Part shown: positions 1 through 7,996 of the stretch, one piece after another | How positions within the stretch are numbered: the first letter of the stretch is position 1 | Layout: each line of letters starts with the position of its first letter | The notes under the pieces: generated by a model | The model's database searches: none | What the model was told of the DNA's origin: nothing | The model's input: the letters and a program-made list of their open reading frames with translations, nothing else | From: Chloroflexota bacterium | GTDB lineage: Bacteria > Chloroflexota > UBA6077 > JACCZL01 | Assembly: GCA_030447245.1 (NCBI GenBank) | Contig: JAUJPG010000049.1 | Span: forward strand, 1 to 35,850 | Direction: 5' to 3' | Length of the DNA stretch: 35,850 bases | Position numbers and translations under genes: made by a program

Positions 1-309
1 AGGCGCGGCCCCGGCCTGGCCCGCGCCGGGGGTGGCGGGCGCTGCGCGGGGCTTGGAGGGGGGGGCCCCCCCGCCCGCCCCGTCGCGGGGTGTCGCTGCG
101 CCGCGGGGCCCCCCCTCGGGCGCGGGTGTGGTACTCGCCCGGGGGGCGGCGGCGGCGGGCCCCGCGGGGGGGGCGGGCGCGGCGGGCGCGGGCGCCCCAG
201 CCGCTGTCGAGCTCGTCTGGCCGCCGGCGCCCGCCAACGCCGCGCCGCAGTCCTCGCAGTACTCTACCCCAGCGGGATTGTCCTTCTGGCACACCTGGCA
301 CGCCGGCAT
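1..309 (-). CDS. Zinc-ribbon protein with Ala/Pro-rich linker (partial, runs off the window)
   Basis: The reverse strand reads open from an ATG at 309 to the window edge. The first residues hold a zinc ribbon with Cys at 4, 7, 18 and 21 (CQVC and CEDCG), so one Zn site is expected. A long Ala/Pro/Gly-rich low-complexity linker follows, of the kind that tethers a ribbon to another domain lying beyond the edge. The start is supported by AGGGAGGTTG about 6 nt upstream. The gene lies 76 bp behind the vWA gene on the same strand, so they are probably co-transcribed. In many bacteria such ribbons precede FHA or similar signalling domains and sit beside vWA genes; that is family knowledge, and no such domain is visible here. 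The linker DNA has long G and C runs, so single-base errors are possible. Confidence 0.6.
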   Translation of the reverse strand, partial: MPACQVCQKDNPAGVEYCEDCGAALAGAGGQTSSTAAGAPAPAAPAPPAGPAAAAPRASTTPAPEGGPRGAATPRDGAGGGAPPSKPRAAPATPGAGQAGAAP

Positions 310-385
310 GGGTCAACCTCCCTGTAGACGTCGCGCGGCTCTGGACGCCGTCCGCCCGCCGCTGTTGCTTGGCACCGGTCCGCGG

Positions 386-1759
386 CTAGGCCCCGGTCAG
401 CCGTCGGATCTCATCCTGGGACGGGACGTTGTCGGGCACGTCGTCCGGGCCGCCCATCTTCATCGTCTGGGTGCGCGCGCCCAGCTTGATCGTCTTGCGG
501 GTGCCGGCCGAGATCGTCCCGCCGGCGCGCAGCTCATCCTCGGCCTTGCCCAGTGCGACCGTCATCCCCCGATTGCCCAGGCGCTGGGTCATCGAGCGCG
601 CGACCTGGAGCGTCTTGGCCGCCTGCTCGGGATTGGTGCCTGCCTGGACCGACGCCTGCCGGACGAGGTTGTCGACGTTGCGCTGCTGGACGTAGCCCAT
701 CACCTCGTCGTCCACTGCCGCCGTGAGCGCTTCCTCGGCCGTGAACTCGACGGGCAGGTCGACCGGCGGCACCTCGCCGCGGTAGGCCCGCGCAGGCACC
801 TGGTACGTTATCCCGATCTGGGCCAGGCGCGCGCGCACCGCCGGACGCTCCGGGACGTCCAGCTCCAGGATGAACACCGTGTGGTCGCCAGCCTCGAGGC
901 TACCCAGCTGAAGCGGGACCTGGGCCGCGTCAAGGTCGGCCAGGCTGGGGTAGACCCGCGCCGCCGAGACCAGTTGCACGTCACGAACCGTCTTGACCGT
1001 GAGCTGGACGTCCGAGACGACCTGGCGCGTCGCGGACCCGAGCTCGCTTTCGAAGATCTGGGGCAGCGTCGTCATGTCGCGGAAGTCGTAGGGCTTGCCC
1101 TGGGTGATGTTGCAGAGCTCGGCGAGCAGGTCTTCGTTGTACTCCTCCCCGATCCCAAGGGCGACGATGCGGGCGCGCAGCTCGGCGAGGGCGGCAGCTG
1201 CGCGGCGACACTCGTCCTCGTCGATCGCCAGCCCGTCGGTCAGCAGCAGCACAGTCAGGGTCGCGTCAGCCTGCTTGCGCAGCTCCGCCTCGGCGTTCCG
1301 CAGCCCGGGCGCCATCTGGGTCCCGCCGCTGAACTCGGACAGTCGGCCGATGGCATCCAGGAGAGCCTCACGATCCTGGACGGCCTGGCCGGAGGCGACA
1401 ACGCGGGATTGATCGTCGAACTGGATCAGCGAAATCAGGTCGTCGGGCTGCAGATGGCTGCTCTCTACGAGCCGCCGGGCGGCGTCGACCACCACGTCCA
1501 GCTTGCTGGCGCCTTTGAACGTGGCGTTGTAGGTCTTGCCGTCGACGGTGACCGGGTCGGTCGGGATCAGCTCCGGATCGGGGCCCGGGGCGGGCTCGCG
1601 CATCGAGCCGCTGGTGTCGACGACTGCCGCCAGGTTGACGCGCGGGCGTCCGCGGACCGCCTCGGGCATGGGCAGCATCTTGAGCATGACGAACAGCTTC
1701 TGCTGGCCGGCGGTCGCGCGAAGATAGGGGCGGTGGGGCTTGATGGTGACGTTGAGCAT
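386..1759 (-). CDS. von Willebrand factor type A domain protein
   Basis: The 457-residue protein has an N-terminal strand region and then a vWA domain. A full MIDAS is visible: DTSGS at 48-52, a Thr in SGGTQMAPG near 143, and an Asp in LLLTDGLA near 172. The domain binds Mg2+ and mediates protein-protein contact. The C-terminal half (about 240-457) is a beta-rich region followed by a helical tail, as in the stand-alone vWA proteins often found beside kinases, phosphatases or FHA proteins. There is no signal peptide or membrane segment, so it should be cytoplasmic. I chose the ATG at 1759 (MLNVTIKPH) because homology-like sequence begins there and GAAAGGAC precedes it; the frame stays open further upstream, but that part looks non-coding. 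The zinc-ribbon gene follows. Partner and exact role are unknown. Confidence 0.85.
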   Translation of the reverse strand: MLNVTIKPHRPYLRATAGQQKLFVMLKMLPMPEAVRGRPRVNLAAVVDTSGSMREPAPGPDPELIPTDPVTVDGKTYNATFKGASKLDVVVDAARRLVESSHLQPDDLISLIQFDDQSRVVASGQAVQDREALLDAIGRLSEFSGGTQMAPGLRNAEAELRKQADATLTVLLLTDGLAIDEDECRRAAAALAELRARIVALGIGEEYNEDLLAELCNITQGKPYDFRDMTTLPQIFESELGSATRQVVSDVQLTVKTVRDVQLVSAARVYPSLADLDAAQVPLQLGSLEAGDHTVFILELDVPERPAVRARLAQIGITYQVPARAYRGEVPPVDLPVEFTAEEALTAAVDDEVMGYVQQRNVDNLVRQASVQAGTNPEQAAKTLQVARSMTQRLGNRGMTVALGKAEDELRAGGTISAGTRKTIKLGARTQTMKMGGPDDVPDNVPSQDEIRRLTGA

Positions 1760-1834
1760 CGTCCCGTCCTTTCGCGCGTGGTGGGTGGCGAGGCGCGCGG
1801 CCCGCGTTCGAGCGCCGCGCCACGGCGTCTTGCA

Positions 1835-1867
1835 TCTACAACTGGCGACTGTCGCAGTCGCAAGTTG
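1835..1867 (-). promoter_or_regulatory. Putative promoter overlapped by an inverted repeat, upstream of the vWA gene
   Basis: Read on the reverse strand, TTGCGA (1863-1858) and TGTAGA (1840-1835) are separated by 17 bp. The arms CAACTGGCGACTG (1839-1851) and CAGTCGCAAGTTG (1855-1867) form a 13-bp inverted repeat with one mismatch and a 3-nt centre, covering the -35 element and spacer. A dimeric repressor site is a natural reading. No regulator can be named. Confidence 0.4.
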
Positions 1868-1982
1868 CTTGCCACGACCGACTAACAGCCTGCTCGCGTC
1901 CGAGGGCGACGTGCAGTTCCAAACGGCCCGGGCCGCCCAGTAGGACGCGCAGCGCATCCGCGAGCATTGCACCCCCGCCAGA

Positions 1983-2459
1983 TTACGAGCTGTCCGCGGC
2001 CCGGTTCGCCCGGTAGGCGTGGGGCGACCAGAGCTCCATCCGGCCGTTGAGGTCGCGGTCGCTCTGAGCAAGCTGAACGATCGTGCCGTTGGCGCTGCGG
2101 GGCGAGATGAACGCCTCCTGCCAGTGCGGGTTGGTGTAGTCCTCGCCGACGACCCGGACGCCGGCCGCGCGCGCCTCGGCGACGCACGCGGCCAGGTCGT
2201 CGACCATGAACGTGACGTGGTGGACGCCCTCGCCGTGGGCGCCGAGGAAGTCCCGCACGAAGCCGGGACCGGTCGGCGCGATCAGCTCGATTCCGCCCGC
2301 GCCCGGGTAGCGCAGCGTCAGCGTCTTGAAGCCGAGGTCCGGTCGCTCGTACAGCTCCTGCGGGTCACCGCCCAGCAGGTCGCGATACAACGGCAGCGCG
2401 CGCTCGATCTCCTCGACGGCGATCGCCGTGTGGTCGAGCCACTTGATGGCCAGGGTCAT
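1983..2459 (-). CDS. VOC (glyoxalase/dioxygenase-fold) protein, methylmalonyl-CoA epimerase-like
   Basis: The 158-residue protein has two beta-alpha-beta-beta-beta repeats of the vicinal oxygen chelate fold. Candidate metal ligands are His in DHTAIAV near the N terminus, Glu in GGIELIAP, and His in GVHHVTFMVDD opening the second half. Length and spacing fit methylmalonyl-CoA epimerase and its relatives. The fourth ligand position, usually Glu near the C terminus, is Gln here (TIVQLAQ), and the position that is Gln in the epimerase is Glu. The activity is therefore uncertain; a lactoylglutathione lyase-like or other isomerase role is equally possible. The ATG at 2459 has a strong GGAGGAGGT. 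No pathway neighbours help. Confidence 0.75.
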   Translation of the reverse strand: MTLAIKWLDHTAIAVEEIERALPLYRDLLGGDPQELYERPDLGFKTLTLRYPGAGGIELIAPTGPGFVRDFLGAHGEGVHHVTFMVDDLAACVAEARAAGVRVVGEDYTNPHWQEAFISPRSANGTIVQLAQSDRDLNGRMELWSPHAYRANRAADSS

Positions 2460-2874
2460 GCGGTGACCTCCTCCGACGGTATCCGCCAGCCTCGTCGGGG
2501 TGACCAGGACGAGTGCCACGAAGGATGGCGCTGTCCTGGCGCCCAGGACGGCGAGGTTCCGAGAACGCCGGGCTATGACGGGTGAGAGGGGCTCCCCTCT
2601 CGGCCATCCTTCATGCCATGGTGCGCAGGCCCGCGTGGCCCGCCGTGATGGCGCACATGGTAGCCGGTGCGCCGCGCTCGATGGACGCCCGCGGACGCGG
2701 ACGGGACGACCAGCCCCGGTCTGGCGTCCGCGGTCCGTGATTGGTATGGATCGTGCAGCCCCATCCATTCGAGACGCTGTACGCCCAAACAGCCGGCGGC
2801 GACGCGCGCTGAGGGGACCGTACCCGTGACACCTCGGCGAGATCCCCGCTCGCCGAGCTACCGAGGAGGAGCAG
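2460..2874. other. Intergenic region between divergent genes, no gene seen
   Basis: This 415-bp stretch separates the VOC gene (leftward) from the CBS-domain gene (rightward) and must carry both promoters. I see no convincing -35/-10 pair. A 10-bp inverted repeat (CCGCGGACGC at 2689-2698, GCGTCCGCGG at 2724-2733) is the only structure of note. Frames that are open here have no ribosome site and no family-like sequence. Confidence 0.4.
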
Positions 2875-4134
2875 ATGCAACACTCCAACGAATCGACTGG
2901 TCGGCCGCCTGGGGCACCCGCGCAGGGTGACTGGTCCTTTGAGCCGTCTTCCGGTCCAGGATCGACCGGCCCGACCGGCCAGACCGACGCCGCGCCAGAC
3001 ACGTTTTCGCCCGCCGGTGATGACTACAGCTCGTCGGCGGCACCAATTGGCGAGGGCAGCAATACGCCGGTCGGCGCCGAGCCGGACACATTCCGCGCCT
3101 GGGATGCCCGTCAGCCGGACGCCGAGTACGGCGACCATGGCACATTCGGGACGATCGGCCAGGCGCTGCCGTGGGGCGGCGGCGCGGCCACCACCGGAGT
3201 TGTTGGCTGGGCGGCCTACTCGTGGTGGCGTCGTCGCCGGCAGCGCAGGACCAGGGCGGAGCAGCTCCGTCGCACACTGATCTTGGCAGGCAGGACGGCC
3301 GCGACGCGAATGCCGAGGTACCTGCCCAAAGATCTGCCGAAGAACATTGGCAAGGCCGCCAGCCGAACCAAGTCGCCCTGGACACCGTTCCTGCTGCTGC
3401 CGGTGGCACTCTGGCTCCGCTCGCAAGGGGGCAAGCCTGCCAGGGCCGCCGATCAGCTCCTGGAGCCGCTCAAGCTCGAGGATCGGACCCAGCGGTTTGC
3501 CAGAGAAGCGGCCAAAGTCGTCGAGCGCGAGGGCACGCGGGCCATCCGTGAACGCGAGCTTCTTGAGGAAGATCGTGGATGGGGCGGCTACTACCCATGG
3601 TTGCTCGCCGTGCCGCTGGTCGGCGGAGGGTACTACGCCTACCAGCGCCTGGTTGGTACGGGTAGCTCAGGGGACGGCGGCAGTCTGGGGATCTCCGGGC
3701 GGAGCGTCAGAGACGTCATGACCACCGGCGCTGAGGTGATCGCGCCGGATGCCAGCGCGGCCGACGCGGCCCGAAAGATGCGCGACCTGAACGTCGGATC
3801 GCTGCCGGTGTGTGACGGTGATCGACTCATCGGTGTGGTCACCGACCGCGACCTCAGCGTGCGGGCGGTGGCAGAGGGCAAGGACGCGAACGAGACCAGG
3901 GTCCGCCAGGTGATGTCGCCCGAAGTGACCTGGGTGTTCGAGGACGAGCCGGCCGACATGGCTGCCTCGATGATGCGCCAGCGGCAAGTCCGTCGCCTGC
4001 CGGTGCTGAACCGTGACGATAAGCTCGTCGGCATCGTCGCCCTGGCCGACCTCGCCACCGACCTCACGGACGATGCTCTCAAGAGTGAGACTCTGGAGGG
4101 CATCTCCGAGCCGGGCCGCGCCAACGGCCGCTGA
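2875..4134 (+). CDS. Membrane-associated protein with C-terminal CBS domain pair
   Basis: The protein has 419 residues. Residues 1-95 are hydrophilic, rich in Gly, Pro, Ser and Asp. A hydrophobic stretch near 105-122 ends in a basic run (WWRRRRQRRTR), and another lies near 166-182. A clear membrane-like segment follows at about 243-262 (WLLAVPLVGGGYYAYQR). Residues 277-400 form a tandem CBS (Bateman) module: VRDVMTTGAEVIAPDAS, then VGSLPVCDGDRLIGVVTDRD, and in the second repeat RRLPVLNRDDKLVGIVALAD. CBS pairs bind adenosyl ligands and act as energy or ionic-strength sensors. The start is backed by CGAGGAGGAG just upstream. The coupled output is unknown. Confidence 0.8.
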   Translation: MQHSNESTGRPPGAPAQGDWSFEPSSGPGSTGPTGQTDAAPDTFSPAGDDYSSSAAPIGEGSNTPVGAEPDTFRAWDARQPDAEYGDHGTFGTIGQALPWGGGAATTGVVGWAAYSWWRRRRQRRTRAEQLRRTLILAGRTAATRMPRYLPKDLPKNIGKAASRTKSPWTPFLLLPVALWLRSQGGKPARAADQLLEPLKLEDRTQRFAREAAKVVEREGTRAIRERELLEEDRGWGGYYPWLLAVPLVGGGYYAYQRLVGTGSSGDGGSLGISGRSVRDVMTTGAEVIAPDASAADAARKMRDLNVGSLPVCDGDRLIGVVTDRDLSVRAVAEGKDANETRVRQVMSPEVTWVFEDEPADMAASMMRQRQVRRLPVLNRDDKLVGIVALADLATDLTDDALKSETLEGISEPGRANGR

Positions 4135-4149
4135 GCAATAGGCGCTCGT

Positions 4150-4196
4150 CCCGCCTCCGCGGCGCTCGCCGACGCGGCGCGCGCCGCGGAGGCGGG
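4150..4196. terminator. Perfect 16-bp inverted repeat between convergent genes (bidirectional terminator)
   Basis: CCCGCCTCCGCGGCGC (4150-4165) pairs perfectly with 4181-4196 across a 15-nt loop. It lies 16 bp past the CBS-gene stop and 67 bp past the stop of the oppositely oriented oxidoreductase. There is no T-run, so it may be a Rho-dependent or processing hairpin. Confidence 0.6.
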
Positions 4197-4262
4197 CGCG
4201 TGCTTGTGCAGCTGACGCTCTCAGGTCAGTGGCCGCGTTCGCCCCGCCAGCTTACCGGGGCC

Positions 4263-6611
4263 TTACCCACGCTCACCGCCCACGTCAGCGTCGCCATGAG
4301 CCGACGGACGGTCAGCCTCCGCGCCGTTCGCTGCCGCTCCGTCCGCCGCCGCGCCGTCCGGCGACCCACCCGGCCCGTTGGCCGGGCCGTTCGCCCGCGT
4401 GGCGACGCTCTGCTGCAGGAGCTCGGAGATGTCGAGGATTGGCAGCTCGTCGTAGACGCCCCTGGCGCGGGCGCCGTCTTCGAGCATCACCATGCAGTAG
4501 GGACAGGCGGTCGCGACCCGGTCGGGGCTCTCGGCCTGGATCTGCTCCATCCGGAGATGGTTGATCCGCGTGCCGCGCTTCTCCTCGAAGAAGATCTTGG
4601 AGCCGCCAGCGCCACAGCACATCGCCTTGTTGCGGCACCCGGCTCGAACCTCCTTGAGCTCGGCGCCGGGGATGGCCCCGAGCACCTCGCGCGGCTGGTC
4701 GTAGATGTCCTGGTAGCGGCCCAGGTAGCACGGGTCGTGATAGGCCACCGACGCGTCCAGCGCCTCGGTCGGCCGGAGCTTGCCGTCGCGGACCAGCTCG
4801 GCCAGGTACTCTGCGTGGTGGCGGATGTCGTAAAGGCCGCCTAACTGCGGGTACTCGTCCTTCATGGTGTTGAAGCAGTGCGGGCAGCTCGCCAGGATCG
4901 TCTTCTTGCGATCGCCGACGCCAAGCTCGTTCAGCGTCGCCACGTTCTCGCCGGCCAGCATCTGCCACAGGTATTCGTGGCCGGCACGGCGGGCCGGATC
5001 TCCGGTGCAGGTCTCCCGGGCGCCCAGGATCGCGAAGCGGATGCCGGCCGTCTTGAGCAGGCCGGCCAGCGTGCGGGCGATCTTCTGGTTGCGCTCGTCG
5101 TACGAGCCGAAGCAGCCGACCCAGTACAGGACGTCGATCTCGTCGGCGGTCACCCCCTCGCCGAGGACCGGCACCTCGATCTCCTCGGCCCATCTGCCGC
5201 GATCGCTCCTCGGGAACCGCCAGGGATTGCCGGCCGCTTCCAGGTTGTCGAACAGGCGCCCGAGCTCGCCCTCGAAGCGGTTTTCGACCATCACCAGGTT
5301 GCGGCGCATGTCGACGATCTTCGGGACGTGCTCGATGAAGACCGGGCACGCCTCCATGCAGGCGTAGCACGTCGTGCAGTCCCAGAGCACCGGGTCGGTG
5401 ATCACGTCGCCGACAAGGCGCACTGATTCTCGAACCGGATCGGTGTTCGGCTCGATCCGCTCGCCGTCAAGCGGCGGGTCTGCCTGATCGCCGCGGTCCT
5501 GCCGCGCGCGGGCCATCGGCGGGCCTGACTGAGTCAAGAGCTGGTTGCGGATGTCCAGGATCAGCATGAACGGCGACAGCGCCTTACCGGTCCGGCTCGC
5601 GGGACAAGCCTCCTCGCAGCGCGCGCACTCGGTGCACGCCTGAGTGTCGAAGCGGTCCTTCCAGCTCAGGTCCTCGACCTTGCCGATGCCGATCTGGGGC
5701 TCTTCCTGCTCGAACGCCTTCTCGACGTCGACATACCCGAGCTGGCCGCGCGGCTCGAGCCTGCGGAAGTAGATGTTGGCCGGAGAGAACACGATGTGGC
5801 GGAGCTTGGAGTACGGCAGGTACGCCAGCCAGGCCAGCGCGAGCACCAGGTGGAACCACCAGCCGAAGGCGTGGATCCCGCGCAGCGCGTCCGTGTTCAG
5901 CGGGAGGCGCTGGAACCCGAGGCCGAATACCGTCCCCACGGGCGACCAGTTGCCCCACGGATCGTTGGTGACGACGATCCGGAGGCCCTCGATGACGTAG
6001 CCCGTCACCAGGATGACGAGGAACCCGCCCAGGATCAGCCCGTCGTCGAGCGCCGTCCGCGGATCGAGCGGGTGGTACAGCCGGTCGCGCCGCCCGACGG
6101 CGAACCGTTTGCCGATCGCCATCAGCACGCCGACGATCGCCAGACCGCCCAGCACGTCGACGATCAAGGACTGGTACCAGAGGTAGAACGCTCCCTGCAT
6201 GATCCGGAGGTTCAGGTCCTCGTGGATAAAGACGACGGTCGTCGCGATGAGCAGGGCCACAAAACCGAAGCTGAACGCGGCGTGGCTCAGTCCTGAGTAG
6301 CGCCGCCGGAGCGTCCGCCCCTGGCCGATCCCGTGGACCACGAACGCCCGCAGCCGCTCGCCGACCTGGCCGAAGCGGTCGGCCGGCTTGCCGGGAGCGA
6401 TCATCCGTACGTAGCGGTACACCGCGTACGCCATGACTCCGACGGTGATGACCAACAGGAGGTACATCACCCACAGGTACTGGTGACCGATGTTCCAATA
6501 GACTTCGCGCGTCGGAGTCGAGGGGTCCACGTCGATGCCATCCAGCTTCTCAGAGTAGGCGAGCCCGGCTGGTACGCCGGGCGGCGTGGCGTGTCGTAGG
6601 CCGTGGCGCAT
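4263..6611 (-). CDS. Membrane Fe-S oxidoreductase: NarI-like cytochrome b + ferredoxin + two CCG domains
   Basis: The 782-residue fusion begins with about five membrane helices resembling the cytochrome b subunit NarI, with several His available for heme b (SHAAF, HEDL, HAFGWWFH). Two 4Fe-4S motifs follow (CTECARCEEACP and CTTCYACMEACP). Next come two CCG (HdrD-type) Cys-rich domains, with SCPHCFN, HDPCYLGR, CRNKAMCCGAGG and ACPYCMVML. The tail is Gly/Ala-rich. This order matches membrane oxidoreductases thought to pass electrons between a soluble donor, such as electron-transferring flavoprotein, and menaquinone. The donor here is inferred; no etf genes are nearby. I took the ATG at 6611; its ribosome site is weak and the start could lie closer to the first helix. 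Confidence 0.8.
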   Translation of the reverse strand: MRHGLRHATPPGVPAGLAYSEKLDGIDVDPSTPTREVYWNIGHQYLWVMYLLLVITVGVMAYAVYRYVRMIAPGKPADRFGQVGERLRAFVVHGIGQGRTLRRRYSGLSHAAFSFGFVALLIATTVVFIHEDLNLRIMQGAFYLWYQSLIVDVLGGLAIVGVLMAIGKRFAVGRRDRLYHPLDPRTALDDGLILGGFLVILVTGYVIEGLRIVVTNDPWGNWSPVGTVFGLGFQRLPLNTDALRGIHAFGWWFHLVLALAWLAYLPYSKLRHIVFSPANIYFRRLEPRGQLGYVDVEKAFEQEEPQIGIGKVEDLSWKDRFDTQACTECARCEEACPASRTGKALSPFMLILDIRNQLLTQSGPPMARARQDRGDQADPPLDGERIEPNTDPVRESVRLVGDVITDPVLWDCTTCYACMEACPVFIEHVPKIVDMRRNLVMVENRFEGELGRLFDNLEAAGNPWRFPRSDRGRWAEEIEVPVLGEGVTADEIDVLYWVGCFGSYDERNQKIARTLAGLLKTAGIRFAILGARETCTGDPARRAGHEYLWQMLAGENVATLNELGVGDRKKTILASCPHCFNTMKDEYPQLGGLYDIRHHAEYLAELVRDGKLRPTEALDASVAYHDPCYLGRYQDIYDQPREVLGAIPGAELKEVRAGCRNKAMCCGAGGSKIFFEEKRGTRINHLRMEQIQAESPDRVATACPYCMVMLEDGARARGVYDELPILDISELLQQSVATRANGPANGPGGSPDGAAADGAAANGAEADRPSAHGDADVGGERG

Positions 6612-6789
6612 CCCCCGCGGGGCTCGGCGGGGGACCCACCCCCTCGCGACCGCCAACGGGTCGACCGCCGCTGAAGGGCGCGGCGTGCGGCCATGGTAGC
6701 AAATCCTGCCACCCGGGGGACCCCGCGCAATCCATAATGGGATTAGCAGCGGATCGAGCTCACACCGCCGCGAGCCAGGAGCAGGAACG

Positions 6790-7380
6790 ATGGACGTCCT
6801 CGAAGCGATCCGGCAACGGCGAAGCGCCAAGAAGCTGCGGCCCGATCTGCCGCCGCGCGAGTTGATCGACGAGCTGCTGGAGGCGGCCACCTGGGCGCCC
6901 AACCATCACCAGAACGAGCCCTGGCGGTTCTTCGTCCTGGCCGGCGAGGCCCGCGAGCGCTTCGGCCAGGCGCTCGCGGGCGACGCCGTGCGCGCTCTGC
7001 ACGACCCGACCGGCGAACTGTCAGAGACGATCGCCAGGGCCCAGCGTGACAAAGCCATGCGCGCCCCGGTGATCCTGGTCGCGGCGATGGAGCCGCCGTT
7101 CGGGCCGAAGATCGTCGAGGTCGAGAACGTCTGCGCGGTCGCCTGCGCAATCCAGAACATGCTGCTCCTCGCCCACGCCCGCGGCCTGGCCACCAAGTGG
7201 AGCACCGGCGAGGCGGCCCGTTCGGAGCACCTGAAGCGGTTCTTCGGCCTGACCCCCGAACACCAGATCCTCGCCTACATCTACCTGGGCTATCCTGACG
7301 GCGACGTCTCCGCCGCTCGCCGCACCCCCCACCACGAGAAAACCACCTGGCTCGGCTGGCCCACGAACGGCGCACACTGA
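6790..7380 (+). CDS. Nitroreductase-family FMN oxidoreductase
   Basis: This is a single-domain nitroreductase of 196 residues, the usual size for the YdjA-like branch. FMN-contact motifs are visible: the RQRRSAKKLR loop at the start, APNHHQNEPWRF near 37-48, and GLATKWSTGE near 136-145. The family moves electrons from NAD(P)H through FMN to nitro-aromatics, quinones or other acceptors; the physiological substrate cannot be read from sequence. The enzyme is soluble and probably dimeric. It is divergent from the membrane oxidoreductase, with 178 bp between the starts that includes CATAAT at 6733-6738. CAGGAGCAGGA supports the start. Confidence 0.85.
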   Translation: MDVLEAIRQRRSAKKLRPDLPPRELIDELLEAATWAPNHHQNEPWRFFVLAGEARERFGQALAGDAVRALHDPTGELSETIARAQRDKAMRAPVILVAAMEPPFGPKIVEVENVCAVACAIQNMLLLAHARGLATKWSTGEAARSEHLKRFFGLTPEHQILAYIYLGYPDGDVSAARRTPHHEKTTWLGWPTNGAH

Positions 7381-7506
7381 CGTGCCAAATGCCGGTGCGC
7401 CATAGCAGGAGCGGATTGGCGTCCCCAGGACGGCCGATCGGCCGGAATCTGGTACACTCGAGGGCGTAACGGCAGCCCGCGAGGCGGGAGAGGCGGCAAG
7501 AATCCT

Positions 7507-7983
7507 ATGATCGAGATGGTGGTGCGCGGGGTCGGGCGGGACCGCGAACGGCGGAGCGCGGTTGCCCGGCTGGAAGCACCGAACCTGGCTGGCAAGGCTC
7601 GGGTTGTGCTCCCTCTGTCGCATGTCGAGGCGCACGCCCTCGCCCACGAGCTGCGTGGCCACGCCACCATGCGCGGCGAGGCGTTCACCCTGCTCGATCG
7701 CGTGGTGACTGGACTCGGGGCCACGATCTCGGCGGTCGAGCTGGTCCTGGACGAGGATGCCGCGACGATCGCCCGCCTGCGGCTCGAGCGTCCTGAAGGT
7801 GCGCTTGAACTGCCGCTAGAGGTCGGGCAGGCCCTGGGGCTGGCGGTCAGCCGCCGACTCCCGCTGCTGGCTGCCGAAGCGCTGCTGAGCCACCCCGACG
7901 TCCCTGCTGCCGAGCCCCCCGAGGCAGCGACAGCCAGCCCGGCCGAGGTGCCCGAAGCCTTCCTGCGCGCCTTCACCGAGTAG
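7507..7983 (+). CDS. Bifunctional nuclease (DUF151/BFN) family protein
   Basis: The protein has 158 residues. Its core (about 35-120) has the DUF151 pattern: a strand ending VVLPLSHVEAHALAHEL, a helix with the TLLDRVVTGLGATISAVELV block, and then an ARLRLE strand. The C-terminal 35 residues are Pro/Ala-rich. Members have been described as dual DNase/RNase, but the domain also occurs in proteins of unknown function, so nuclease activity is family knowledge only. GAGAGGCGG precedes the ATG, and a TACACT hexamer at 7453-7458 could be the -10 element. The stop lies 13 bp from the stop of the convergent trpB gene. Confidence 0.7.
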   Translation: MIEMVVRGVGRDRERRSAVARLEAPNLAGKARVVLPLSHVEAHALAHELRGHATMRGEAFTLLDRVVTGLGATISAVELVLDEDAATIARLRLERPEGALELPLEVGQALGLAVSRRLPLLAAEALLSHPDVPAAEPPEAATASPAEVPEAFLRAFTE

Positions 7984-7996
7984 GCGCGCTCCCGGC

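Noticed and set aside
32..1885. 617-codon open frame on the forward strand
   Set aside because: It is antisense to the vWA gene, has no domain-like sequence, and is a GC-rich shadow frame.
2611..3426. Leftward frames across the start of the CBS-domain gene
   Set aside because: They overlap a well-supported gene on the other strand and lack protein-like features.
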